Assembly (NCBI GenBank): GCA_938042205.1
Contig: CALIRS010000050.1
Span: forward strand, 1 to 10,677
Length of the DNA: 10,677 nt
DNA from: an uncultured bacterium
GTDB lineage: Bacteria; Actinomycetota; Aquicultoria; SKW223
Direction: 5' to 3'
The notes beneath the pieces were generated by a model, which worked only from the letters and a program-made list of their open reading frames with translations, was not told where the DNA came from and searched no databases. Positions 1 to 7,310 of this stretch are shown here, piece after piece (position 1 is the first letter of the stretch; the number at the start of each line of letters is the position of its first letter). The position numbers were made by a program, and so were the translations under genes.

Positions 1-693
1 AGAGAAGATTGCGGGGCTTTTGATGTTTTAGCTGCTTGCGCTGGGTTTAATTATGCACTTGAAATAGGGATAAGAATGGTTGAGTGCGGGAAATATAAGA
101 ATGTCATGGTAATCGGGGCGGAAGTCTTATCAAAGTTCTTGAATTGGGAAGATAGAACTACCTGTATTTTATTTGGAGATGGGGCAGGAGGTGTCATTAT
201 ATCAAGGGTAAGAGAAGGTTTCGGATACATAGACTCACAACTTTTTACTGATGGGAGCCTTTCAGAACTTTTGCAAATACCAGCAGGAGGGTCTATGAAA
301 CCTGCGAGTTTAGATACTATTAATTCTAAGCAGCATTATATAAAGATGAATGGAAGGGAAGTTTTTAAATTTGCTGTCAATAAGCTCTCCTGTGCCTGCG
401 AATCAATACTTAAAAGAAATAACTTGAACGTGGATGAGATAGATCTTTTTGTAGCACATCAGGCAAATGAAAGAATTATAAAAGCGATCGCTGAAAGACT
501 GGGATTCAAAGCTAACCAGGTATATATGAACATCGAGCGCTATGGAAACACTTCTTCTGCTTCGATTCCTATTGCACTTCATGAAGCGTCAAAAGAAGGT
601 TTGTTAAAAGAAGGCGATCTGGTTTTGCTTGCAAGTTTTGGTGCTGGTTTTGTCTGGGGAATAACTCTTTTAAGATTTGGTGGGGGCTTTTAA
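1..693 (+). CDS. fabH: Beta-ketoacyl-ACP synthase III (FabH), 3' part
   Basis: This enzyme starts type II fatty acid synthesis in the cytoplasm by condensing an acyl-CoA primer with malonyl-ACP. The gene is open from base 1 and its start lies upstream; the window holds about 230 of the usual 310-330 residues. The thiolase-type catalytic triad is visible: Cys in AACAGF (codon 37-39), His in HQANERII (codon 457-459) and Asn in YGNTSSAS (codon 547-549). The GDGAGG loop and the C-terminal FGAGFVWG segment also match FabH rather than FabF. An internal ATG at 76 is not the start, because the catalytic cysteine lies before it. The stop is followed 2 nt later by fabD, so the two are co-transcribed. 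In related operons plsX usually precedes fabH; that cannot be seen here. The primer (acetyl-CoA or a branched acyl-CoA) cannot be told from this part. Confidence 0.96.
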   Translation, partial: REDCGAFDVLAACAGFNYALEIGIRMVECGKYKNVMVIGAEVLSKFLNWEDRTTCILFGDGAGGVIISRVREGFGYIDSQLFTDGSLSELLQIPAGGSMKPASLDTINSKQHYIKMNGREVFKFAVNKLSCACESILKRNNLNVDEIDLFVAHQANERIIKAIAERLGFKANQVYMNIERYGNTSSASIPIALHEASKEGLLKEGDLVLLASFGAGFVWGITLLRFGGGF

Positions 694-695
694 AG

Positions 696-1643
696 ATGTG
701 TGAAATGAGAAGAATAAATACGGTATTTCTTTTTCAAGGGCAGGGGGCACAGGAAAGAGGTATATGTTCGGATATTTTGAGCACTCTTTATGCAAATGAT
801 CTTGATGCGTCAGCAAAGGAAGTACTTGGATACAGTATATTAGAAGTTATAACCAGCGGGAACAGCGAAAATCTCAGGAAAACAACTATTTCTCAGCCGG
901 TAATGTTTTTTTTAGGATATTTATCCTATAAGATAATGGTAGAAAATTTGCCGTTGAGGATTATAGCTGCTGGAGGACATAGCCTGGGAGAAATCACTGC
1001 TCTAGCAGCAGCAAAGGTTTTTAGTTTCTCGGATGGGCTCTGGATAGTGAGTCAGAGAGCTCGCTTTATGGAGTCTAGCTGCCGCAAAAACCTTGGTGGC
1101 ATGCTCGCGGTTATCGGTGAAAATCCAGAAAAATTAGTTTCCATTGCATCAGAAGAAGGTGTTTACGCTGCCAATTTTAATTCTAATGAACAGGTGGTTT
1201 ACGCCGGGGAATTAAAAAAGTTAGATAAATTCAGAGAAAGAATATTGCCTTTAGGTTATAAAAGTGTATTTCTAAAAGTTGAGGGAGCTTTTCATACTCC
1301 GTACATGGAAGAGGCAGCAAGTTCGTTTTCATCTTTTATAAAAAGACTTTCTTTTAGCTCACCAATATTTCCAGTTGTCAGTAATGTAACTGGTAAGTTT
1401 CATACTCCTGATAGAATAAAGGACCTTCTTGGTTTACAGATATCTTCGCCTGTTAGGTGGACAGAGTGCGTAAAAACATTGATGAATGAGAATCCTGAAT
1501 TGTGGGTGGAAACTTGCCCGGGGAAAATTCTTTCAAGATTTATTCCATCTGAAGCTACCGGCAAAAGAATATCTCTTACCGGTAACGAAGCACTCGAGGA
1601 ATGTAAAAAATTATTTATTAAGAAGAGTGATGGGAATGGATAA
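696..1643 (+). CDS. fabD: Malonyl-CoA:ACP transacylase (FabD)
   Basis: FabD moves the malonyl group from CoA to the phosphopantetheine arm of the acyl carrier protein and so supplies extender units to FabH and FabF. At 315 residues it is close to the usual length of about 310. Landmarks are FQGQGAQ near residue 13, the nucleophile elbow GHSLGE with Ser96, Arg121 in RARFM (the malonate carboxylate-binding arginine in the family), NFNSNEQVVYAG from residue 160, and the catalytic His200 in FHTPYM. The ATG at 696 follows a G-rich stretch (681-686) that can serve as a ribosome binding site. An ATG at 705 in the same frame is a less likely alternative. The 3' end overlaps fabG, which suggests translational coupling. 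Confidence 0.96.
   Translation: MCEMRRINTVFLFQGQGAQERGICSDILSTLYANDLDASAKEVLGYSILEVITSGNSENLRKTTISQPVMFFLGYLSYKIMVENLPLRIIAAGGHSLGEITALAAAKVFSFSDGLWIVSQRARFMESSCRKNLGGMLAVIGENPEKLVSIASEEGVYAANFNSNEQVVYAGELKKLDKFRERILPLGYKSVFLKVEGAFHTPYMEEAASSFSSFIKRLSFSSPIFPVVSNVTGKFHTPDRIKDLLGLQISSPVRWTECVKTLMNENPELWVETCPGKILSRFIPSEATGKRISLTGNEALEECKKLFIKKSDGNG
1622..1627 (+). promoter_or_regulatory. Ribosome binding site deciding the fabG start
   Basis: GAAGAG lies inside the last codons of fabD. It is 8 nt from the ATG at 1636 but only 2 nt from the ATG at 1630, so it favours the downstream start. Confidence 0.45.
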
Positions 1644-2373
1644 GAAAGAAATTGCTCTGGTAACCGGAGGTTCACGCGGAATTGGAAGTGCGATAGCCAG
1701 GAAACTTGCCAGTGATGGTTTTATGGTGGTGGTTAATTATCTTTCTTCGGAGGAAAAAGCTAAAAACTTAAAAGAAGAGATATTAAAAGAAGGAGGAAAT
1801 TGCGAGATTTATAAAGCAGACGTTTCAAAATCTCACGAGGCGAAAGAACTTGTTAAATTTTCTGAATCACTCGGAGAAATTGGGGTTTTAATAAACAATG
1901 CCGGCATTACAAGAGATTCACTAATCGTAAGAATGACTGAAGAAGACTGGGATCAAGTAGTGGATACTAATCTTAAAGGTGCTTTTAACTGCATAAAAGA
2001 AGTTTCAGGTCTGATGATTAAAAGGAAGAGAGGGGTGATTGTTAACATTTCCTCGATAGTTGGTATTTACGGTAATGCGGGTCAGACAAATTATGCCTCT
2101 TCAAAAGCGGCTTTAATAGGTCTTACGAAATCGCTGGCAAAGGAGTTAGGAAAAAGAAATATACGAGTGAATGCTGTAGCTCCTGGTTTTATTCTCACCG
2201 AAATGACAGAAAAACTTTCAGAGGATATGGAAAGAGAAATAAGGGAGAGAATTCCTTTAAAGAGATTTGGAACACCAGAAGAAGTGGCTAATCTCGTTTC
2301 TTTCCTTTGCTCTGAAAAAGCTTCTTATATCAACGGAGCAGTAATTGAAATTTCCGGGGGTCTGGTAGTTTAA
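1636..2373 (+). CDS. fabG: 3-oxoacyl-ACP reductase (FabG)
   Basis: FabG is the NADPH-dependent reductase that turns 3-oxoacyl-ACP into (R)-3-hydroxyacyl-ACP. It is a classical short-chain dehydrogenase: the nucleotide-binding TGGSRGIG is at residues 10-17, NNAG at 87-90, and the catalytic set is Asn112, Ser140, Tyr153 and Lys157 (YxxxK). The length of 245 residues matches FabG (244 in E. coli). The frame stays open far upstream inside fabD, but that part has no family similarity. Starts at 1630 and 1636 are both possible. I chose 1636 because the purine-rich GAAGAG at 1622-1627 is then 8 nt away, and the protein begins directly with the first beta strand. It overlaps the end of fabD by 8 nt. 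Confidence 0.95.
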   Translation: MDKKEIALVTGGSRGIGSAIARKLASDGFMVVVNYLSSEEKAKNLKEEILKEGGNCEIYKADVSKSHEAKELVKFSESLGEIGVLINNAGITRDSLIVRMTEEDWDQVVDTNLKGAFNCIKEVSGLMIKRKRGVIVNISSIVGIYGNAGQTNYASSKAALIGLTKSLAKELGKRNIRVNAVAPGFILTEMTEKLSEDMEREIRERIPLKRFGTPEEVANLVSFLCSEKASYINGAVIEISGGLVV

Positions 2374-2391
2374 TATTCTAAAAATTTTTCT

Positions 2392-2397
2392 GGAGGT
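2392..2397 (+). promoter_or_regulatory. Shine-Dalgarno site for acpP, showing a TTG start
   Basis: GGAGGT is a strong ribosome binding site 7 nt before the TTG at 2405. An in-frame GTG at 2396 overlaps this site and therefore cannot be served by it. The ATG at 2400 is out of frame. The TTG gives the standard ACP N-terminus MEIFEKVK. Confidence 0.8.
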
Positions 2398-2404
2398 GTA
2401 TGGT

Positions 2405-2638
2405 TTGGAAATTTTTGAAAAAGTAAAGGATATTATTGTAGATCAATTGGGAGTGGATGAGAGTGTGGTGACCCCTGATGCTACTTTCGTTGGCGACATT
2501 GGGGCAGATTCTCTGGACATGGTTGAACTAACTATGGCACTTGAAGATGAGTTCGGTATATCTATAAGCGATGAAGATGCGCAAAAAATAAAGACTGTTA
2601 AAGACGCAGTGGAGTATATAAAGAATGAACTTTCCTGA
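2405..2638 (+). CDS. acpP: Acyl carrier protein (AcpP)
   Basis: This small acidic cytoplasmic protein carries growing acyl chains on a 4'-phosphopantetheine arm. The attachment site is Ser36 in GADSLDMVE, at the same position as in E. coli ACP, and the acidic helix II (DMVELTMALEDEFG) that docks the fatty-acid enzymes is intact. With the TTG start at 2405 the protein has 77 residues, the canonical length; a GTG start at 2396 would add three residues but overlaps the ribosome binding site. The gene lies 31 nt after fabG, the largest gap within the operon, with its own strong ribosome binding site. That fits the high translation ACP needs. Its last 14 nt overlap the start of fabF. Confidence 0.97.
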   Translation: MEIFEKVKDIIVDQLGVDESVVTPDATFVGDIGADSLDMVELTMALEDEFGISISDEDAQKIKTVKDAVEYIKNELS

Positions 2639-3884
2639 AGAGGAAAGAGCGGTTATAACCGGCTTGGGAGTAATTTCCCCTCTCGGATCGACCAAGGAAA
2701 AATTTTTTGAAAGTTTAAAATCTGGAAAATCTGGAATAGGAAAAATAACCAGATTTGACGTTACCGATTTTAGCTCTCGGATTGCTGGTGAGGTTAAGGA
2801 CTTCGACCCTTCCAATTATTTTGATAAAAAAGAACAAAGGAAGTACGATCGCTTTACCCAATATGCTATAGCAGCCACTTTACAGGCTCTTGCAGATGCT
2901 TCACTTACCAAGAAAGATATTTCCGATCTTGGCTTTAGAGCCTCTGTTATTATTGCATCCGGCATCGGTGGGATTGAAACACTTGAAAATGAGCATTCTG
3001 TCCTGCTTGAAAAAGGTCCGTCACGGGTGAGTCCTTTTACAATTCCAAAAATAATTGCAAACATGGCTTCAGGAAATGTGGCGATTGAGCTTGGGGCAAA
3101 AGGAGCAAATTTCTCTGTGGTTAGTGCTTGCGCTTCAAGTAATCACGCCTTAGGTATTGCTCTCGATTTGATAAGAAGTAAAAAAGCGGATGTGGTTATT
3201 ACCGGAGGCGCAGAAGCGCCAGTAACTCCACTGTCTGTTAGTAGTTTCGCTTCCATGAAGGCACTCTCTTTTAGAAATGATGAACCAGAAAAAGCAAGCA
3301 GACCATTTGATCTAGAGAGAGACGGATTTGTAATTGCTGAAGGGGCGGCTATTCTGGTAATAGAGTCTTACCAGTTTGCCAGAAAAAGAGATGCTAAAGT
3401 TTATTGTGAACTGGCGGGTTATGGATTTAGCGACGACGCTTATCATATGACTGCTCCTGACCCTGAAGGAAGCGGAGCAGCAGAAGCGATGAAGTCCTGT
3501 CTTCTGGATGCAAAAGCGGACATTTCGGAAGTTGATTATATAAACGCTCACGGGACATCTACTCCTTATAACGACCGTGTGGAAACTCTGGCTATTAAAA
3601 AAGTATTTGGTGACAGAGCTTTTAAAATTCCTGTTAGTTCCACCAAGTCTATGACAGGTCACTTACTTGGGGCAGCTGGAGCAATTGAAGCAGCTGCCAC
3701 CTGCCTGACAATTGAAAGAGAAGTAATTTTTCCGACAATAAATCTTGAAAAGCCAGATCCGGAGTGTGACCTTGATTATGTACCAAAAACAGCCAGAAAG
3801 GGAAAAATCAATTTAGCTCTTTCTAATTCATTAGGTTTTGGCGGGCATAACGCTACTGTCGCTTTTAGAAGGTTGGAAGAATGA
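2625..3884 (+). CDS. fabF: Beta-ketoacyl-ACP synthase II (FabF)
   Basis: FabF elongates acyl-ACP by condensation with malonyl-ACP. The active site is complete: the nucleophile Cys169 in SACASSNHALG, His309 in NAHGTSTPYND, Lys341 and His346 in STKSMTGHLLGAAGA, and the glycine-rich gate GFGG at 404-407. The Cys-His-His set separates it from FabH, which has Cys-His-Asn. The 419 residues are slightly more than the 413 of E. coli FabF, the extra being a few residues at the N-terminus. The ATG at 2625 sits 14 nt inside acpP, with GGAG at 2611-2614 upstream, so translation is probably coupled. With no fabB visible, this may be the only elongating condensing enzyme here, but the rest of the genome is not seen. 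Confidence 0.97.
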   Translation: MNFPEEERAVITGLGVISPLGSTKEKFFESLKSGKSGIGKITRFDVTDFSSRIAGEVKDFDPSNYFDKKEQRKYDRFTQYAIAATLQALADASLTKKDISDLGFRASVIIASGIGGIETLENEHSVLLEKGPSRVSPFTIPKIIANMASGNVAIELGAKGANFSVVSACASSNHALGIALDLIRSKKADVVITGGAEAPVTPLSVSSFASMKALSFRNDEPEKASRPFDLERDGFVIAEGAAILVIESYQFARKRDAKVYCELAGYGFSDDAYHMTAPDPEGSGAAEAMKSCLLDAKADISEVDYINAHGTSTPYNDRVETLAIKKVFGDRAFKIPVSSTKSMTGHLLGAAGAIEAAATCLTIEREVIFPTINLEKPDPECDLDYVPKTARKGKINLALSNSLGFGGHNATVAFRRLEE

Positions 3885-4594
3885 GCGATTTAAAAGATAT
3901 TCTTGAAAATAAAAAGGAAGCAGTCCAGGAACTTGAAAGACAGTTGGGCATCAGGTTTAAGAAAAAAGAATTGCTTTTAGAAGCAATGATGCACAAATCA
4001 TTTTCTAACGAGGTAAACACCTCTTTTTCAAACGAAAGACTTGAATTTCTTGGAGATGCTGTCTTAGGACTGGTGACAGGCGAGTTTCTGTTAAAACATT
4101 TTTTTGAAGATAGCGAAGGAGAGCTCGCCAAAAAGAAAGCTGCAATGGTATCTGAAGAATCTCTAGCGTATGTTGCCGAGAAATTAGGTATTGAAAAGTT
4201 TTTACTTCTTGGGAAGGGAGCTCAAAAAGAAGAGACAGGAAGAAAAAGCAATTTAGCTGATTTTTTGGAAGCTATCATTGGGGCAATATATATCGATAGA
4301 GGAATAAGAAGTGCTAGAAAGTTCATAAATGAAAATTTGATAAAAACGAGAGCTTCAGTGCTTAAAAAGTTTTTTGATTCAAAATCAGAGCTTCAAGAAT
4401 ACTCGCTTGCAAAATTTAAGCTTCTTCCTAAATATAGGGTAATAAAAGTAGACGGTCCTGTTCATAGCCGAACTTATGTAGTTACAGTTGAGCTTAATGG
4501 CAAAATCCTTGGTTTGGGTCAGGGAAAGAGTAAAAAGAATGCAGAAAAAGAGGCTGCGCGGAAAGCTCTTGAACGACTCTTTAAAGGAGGTTAG
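3881..4594 (+). CDS. rnc: Ribonuclease III
   Basis: RNase III is a dimeric, magnesium-dependent endonuclease that cuts double-stranded RNA, chiefly in rRNA processing and mRNA turnover. The N-terminal nuclease domain (about 1-158) has the signature ERLEFLGDA at 52-60 and the acidic catalytic residues Glu52, Glu55, Asp59, Glu79, Asp127 and Glu130. The C-terminal double-stranded RNA-binding domain (about 165-235) ends in the typical KSKKNAEKEAARKAL helix. The 237 residues are normal for the family (226 in E. coli). The start codon overlaps the fabF stop in an ATGA arrangement. The acpP-fabF-rnc order is common, and in many bacteria smc follows directly; here smc is 5.3 kb away. Confidence 0.97.
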   Translation: MSDLKDILENKKEAVQELERQLGIRFKKKELLLEAMMHKSFSNEVNTSFSNERLEFLGDAVLGLVTGEFLLKHFFEDSEGELAKKKAAMVSEESLAYVAEKLGIEKFLLLGKGAQKEETGRKSNLADFLEAIIGAIYIDRGIRSARKFINENLIKTRASVLKKFFDSKSELQEYSLAKFKLLPKYRVIKVDGPVHSRTYVVTVELNGKILGLGQGKSKKNAEKEAARKALERLFKGG

Positions 4595-4596
4595 TA

Positions 4597-5391
4597 ATGA
4601 ATCAAGAACTTATCGATTTTGTTCTTTCTGGAAAAAAAATTATTGGAAGGGCATCAATATTTTCGGATTATGGGAAAAATGATAGAGGAAAAACAGTTTA
4701 CATTCAGGAAGTAGCGGGAAGAGATAGTTACGCGGCTTTAAAAAAAGTTTTGAGTGAAAGACCTTTTAAGAATTCTTTTATAGTACTTTCTATGGCTATT
4801 GCTCCAACCGAGTATGGAGATAAAAATATCATTATACAAACCTTCAATATTTTTAAAAGCTTACTTCAAAAAAGGAAAATTCCATATGCAATTTCCATTT
4901 CTCGTGACAATTTATTGTGGGCTGATTTATGCGGCAAAAAGGTTTCTAAAAACATAAAAAAATATGGATTTTACACCCCCTGCATATCCTGTCATGCTTA
5001 TTTCCATATCCTGAGAGCTTTAGTAGCACTTGACGTAGGTGCAATGTTTATTATTTCGGGTGAAAGAGTGAGTCACTCCGGAAAAATAAAAATTAATCAA
5101 ACAGAGAAAGTTCTTAAAGCTTATGAAGAGATCCTAAAACCTTTCGGAATAGAAATTCTATATCCAGTAAAAGATGTAGAGAAAGAAAGTGAAATAGCAA
5201 AATTGATTGAAACGGGATGGGAAGAAGAAAAGAATCAAATGGAATGTGTTTTTTCAGGCAATTATCTTAATGAAGAGGGTAAGAACCTGATTGATGAAAA
5301 GAAAATTGATAGCTATTTGAAGGATTTCTTGATTCCTGAGGGCATAAAAGCTATCAATTCATACCTGGGGCACCTGGAGGTCAAATCTTGA
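4597..5391 (+). CDS. PP-loop-like protein with GRDS loop and CxxC...C cysteines, function unknown
   Basis: I do not recognise a named family. The 264-residue soluble protein resembles adenine-nucleotide alpha-hydrolase (PP-loop) enzymes. Residues 34-47 give a beta strand, then AGRDS in the place where PP-loop enzymes have SGGxDS. A second strand (61-67) follows. A long helical part leads to CISCH (Cys129, Cys132, His133) and then a strand ending in SGERVSHSGKIKINQ (154-168). In tRNA thiolases such as MnmA, a Cys motif and a TGH-type loop occur in a similar order. A third cysteine, Cys217 in MECVFSGNYL, could complete a metal or iron-sulfur site. The C-terminus (about 225-260) is helical and charged. 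The AAAGGAGG at 4583-4590 and the 2-nt gap after rnc show strong, coupled translation. An RNA-modifying or sulfur-transfer role is inference from fold and neighbour. Confidence 0.75.
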   Translation: MNQELIDFVLSGKKIIGRASIFSDYGKNDRGKTVYIQEVAGRDSYAALKKVLSERPFKNSFIVLSMAIAPTEYGDKNIIIQTFNIFKSLLQKRKIPYAISISRDNLLWADLCGKKVSKNIKKYGFYTPCISCHAYFHILRALVALDVGAMFIISGERVSHSGKIKINQTEKVLKAYEEILKPFGIEILYPVKDVEKESEIAKLIETGWEEEKNQMECVFSGNYLNEEGKNLIDEKKIDSYLKDFLIPEGIKAINSYLGHLEVKS

Positions 5392-5418
5392 ATTGAGAAG
5401 AATCTTGATTCAAGACCT
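5378..5418 (+). repeat. Inverted repeat at the end of the fab-rnc operon
   Basis: TCTTGAAT (5386-5393) and ATTCAAGA (5408-5415) are a perfect 8-bp inverted repeat around a 14-nt loop. AGG at 5378-5380 and CCT at 5416-5418 can extend the stem across a 5-nt bulge. The left arm contains the stop codon of the preceding gene. Within it AATCTTGA is also directly repeated (5384-5391 and 5401-5408), and the right side holds the near-palindrome CTTGATTCAAG. No T-run follows, so it is not a classical intrinsic terminator. It could be a weak transcript-end structure or a protein-binding site. Confidence 0.5.
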
Positions 5419-5450
5419 AGCCATGAAACCTTGAGACCTGAGAAATTATT

Positions 5451-5479
5451 TTGATTAAAATACGGTATTAAATTATTCT
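5451..5479 (+). promoter_or_regulatory. Possible sigma-70-type promoter for the second operon
   Basis: TTGATT (5451-5456) and TATTCT (5474-5479) are separated by 17 nt, each matching four of six consensus bases. The spacer is AT-rich, and transcription would start about 20 nt before the ribosome binding site at 5504. The match is modest in AT-rich DNA, so this is only a candidate. Confidence 0.3.
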
Positions 5480-5503
5480 TAAGTTTCAAAAGACTTTAAA
5501 AAC

Positions 5504-5508
5504 GAGGA
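5504..5508 (+). promoter_or_regulatory. Ribosome binding site deciding the start of the membrane protein
   Basis: GAGGA is 5 nt from the ATG at 5514 and only 2 nt from the in-frame TTG at 5511, so ATG 5514 is the likelier start. Confidence 0.5.
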
Positions 5509-5513
5509 TTTTG

Positions 5514-6260
5514 ATGAGCGAGCAATTCTGGTCACATTATGGATGGCCTCTGGCAACCGCGATTCTGGTTACAATCTTTACAATTCTTGTCTTTCTTCAA
5601 TATCTTAAAAGAAAAAAGATGCATCAACTTTCATGGGTGATAGGTTTGAGCTTTTACGCGATTGCCGCATATATGGAAGCCTATTCAGAGTTTGTTAAGT
5701 ATTGGGATCCTTTCATTTATAGGATATACATTGTTCTGGCGGCTTCGCTGGTAGGATTTCTGGGGCTTGGAACGGTTTATCTTATGGCAAGAAATAAAAG
5801 ATGGGGTCATTTTTATCTCACTTTCAATTTATTAAGTCTGATAATATTCCTTGTAGGGGCTTTGACCGTTGATTTAGACATCTCGAAGCTAAAACCCGGA
5901 GTCACTGTTGGAGGATCGGCTCTTGGACCATCTCTTTCATTTCCACGCGTTTGTTCGCTTCTGTTTAATATACCAGGATCAATATTTCTTTTAGGAGGTG
6001 CTGTCCTCTCTGCTGTAAAATTTGCCAGGAAAACGGAATTCGTCTATCGGATGTGGGCAAATATTTTGATAGCCATTGGCACTATAGTTATTGCCTGGGC
6101 AGGTACTAGAGCCAGGCTTGGAACAACAGCCGGACTTTATCCAGCAGAGATGATTGGAGCTTCATTTTTATTTACAGGATTTTTAATCGCCGGAACACTT
6201 GAGAAAGGAGCTAAAGCCATTAGAGAGAGGATAAGGAATACAGGAAAGGGAGAAAGGTGA
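5514..6260 (+). CDS. Seven-helix integral membrane protein, function unknown
   Basis: I do not recognise the family. The 248-residue protein has seven likely membrane helices at about 11-31, 38-56, 68-91, 98-119, 146-168, 180-199 and 207-229. By the positive-inside rule the N-terminus is probably outside: the basic loop RNKRW after helix 3 and the basic C-terminal tail (KAIRERIRNTGKG) lie on the same side as KRKK after helix 1. The longest non-membrane loop (120-145) has a GG...GPS segment and would face outward. No transporter, kinase or protease motif is visible. Seven helices without an enzymatic domain recall the sensor halves of 7TM signalling proteins, but nothing confirms that. The gene overlaps the next by 4 nt (GTGA), so the two products probably work together at the membrane. 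Confidence 0.85.
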   Translation: MSEQFWSHYGWPLATAILVTIFTILVFLQYLKRKKMHQLSWVIGLSFYAIAAYMEAYSEFVKYWDPFIYRIYIVLAASLVGFLGLGTVYLMARNKRWGHFYLTFNLLSLIIFLVGALTVDLDISKLKPGVTVGGSALGPSLSFPRVCSLLFNIPGSIFLLGGAVLSAVKFARKTEFVYRMWANILIAIGTIVIAWAGTRARLGTTAGLYPAEMIGASFLFTGFLIAGTLEKGAKAIRERIRNTGKGER

Positions 6261-7297
6261 AACTCGTCTGGTTGCTTGTTAAGATCTCAGTACTACTGCT
6301 TCTTTTTGCGTTTATGTATATATATTTTGATACAAACTTTGATATTCCTCAGGGAGTTTCTTACGAAACTATCAAAGCAATTGAGGAACCTTCTTTCCTT
6401 TCTTTATTGCTTTCAAGCCAGGATTTTTCAAGAATCAGGGAAGATGGATTTAACACTATTGTAATTACCGTTAAGCATCCAGTTATTGGAGGAAGACCCA
6501 GACAGTTACCGTTTCTTTATACAGCAACCGCCTTCCTTATAAAAAAAGCACACGTCAATGGGCTATCAGTGTTTCTAGTTCCGGAAATAACCTTTAAAGA
6601 AAGAAATGAAAAGCTCTTTAACGATAAAATTTTTAAAGACGATGCCATTTTGATTTCTCGAAACTGGGCGGATTTTGCTAAAAGGTATCATGTTGAGTAT
6701 CTAAGCCCATTGAAAACACCTGAAAAAATTTTTGGAATTGAAAAGGGGGCAATCTGGGCACTTGAAGTTCTTCCGGATATAAGAGAAAGATATGATGGTA
6801 AAGTTGCAGCTTACTTCGGCAGTGCTCTTCAATTAAAGAAAAGTAAGGAAAATGTACCTATTTTCAGTTCATGCATGTCACAAAATAACAACCCTCAAAA
6901 TCTATACCTTTTTGTTCCAGAGATAAGAGGTTATGATTTTATCGTTCTTTCGGCGGTACCCCTGAAAGAAATCAGAAACTTCGACCTTTTTGCTGTAGAT
7001 ATGAAAAGATATGTTCCTAAACTAAAATTAAGCGCTTTAAGAAATGGTTCGGGCACGGTTGTCTTTTCAGGTTTAAATGCTCCTGTATCACCAACAGACT
7101 ATTTTGGAAGAGAATTTGGTCCGGTGGTAACTGAAAAGGAGCAAGCTGAGCTGATAAAGTCTCTTCTGGAGCTGATGAGCCAGACTGGTACTGGATTCAT
7201 AGTTACTGGCTGGAGTAATTCTTCTTTTGGTATAAGGGGCAGATTAGCTGAAGAAGCGGCAAAATCTGTAATTAAGGAAAAGGAAATTAAAAAATAA
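6257..7297 (+). CDS. Membrane-anchored extracellular protein, probable TIM-barrel glycoside-hydrolase-like fold
   Basis: Residues 4-22 are one hydrophobic segment after a short basic start, without a clear cleavage site, so the rest is probably displayed outside the membrane. The 346-residue protein then reads like a beta/alpha barrel of the glycosidase type: FSRIREDGFNTIVITVKHP (58-75) is like the 'position where strand 1 finds X' segment of such enzymes, AHVNGLSVFLVPE (98-110) a second strand, and GTGFIVTGWS (311-320) a last strand. Around 148-157, where related barrels have the strand-4 NEP motif carrying the acid/base glutamate, the sequence is YLSPLKTPEK, so catalysis is uncertain. It starts with GTG overlapping the stop of the seven-helix protein. 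The fold is inference from sequence pattern; no substrate can be named. It could also be a non-catalytic binding protein of the cell envelope. Confidence 0.75.
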   Translation: MKLVWLLVKISVLLLLFAFMYIYFDTNFDIPQGVSYETIKAIEEPSFLSLLLSSQDFSRIREDGFNTIVITVKHPVIGGRPRQLPFLYTATAFLIKKAHVNGLSVFLVPEITFKERNEKLFNDKIFKDDAILISRNWADFAKRYHVEYLSPLKTPEKIFGIEKGAIWALEVLPDIRERYDGKVAAYFGSALQLKKSKENVPIFSSCMSQNNNPQNLYLFVPEIRGYDFIVLSAVPLKEIRNFDLFAVDMKRYVPKLKLSALRNGSGTVVFSGLNAPVSPTDYFGREFGPVVTEKEQAELIKSLLELMSQTGTGFIVTGWSNSSFGIRGRLAEEAAKSVIKEKEIKK

Positions 7298-7310
7298 ACA
7301 TTAAAACAAT

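Noticed and set aside
1486..1635. Upstream extension of the fabG reading frame
   Set aside because: It overlaps conserved fabD sequence in another frame and encodes no family-like residues; the short-chain dehydrogenase fold begins right after 1636.
3312..3662. Open frame antisense to fabF
   Set aside because: It is a shadow of the coding strand across the FabF active-site region, without any protein-like pattern.
5431..5460. Alternative promoter with TTGAGA at 5431-5436
   Set aside because: The -35 match is good, but no acceptable -10 lies 16-18 nt downstream; the pair at 5451/5474 is better.
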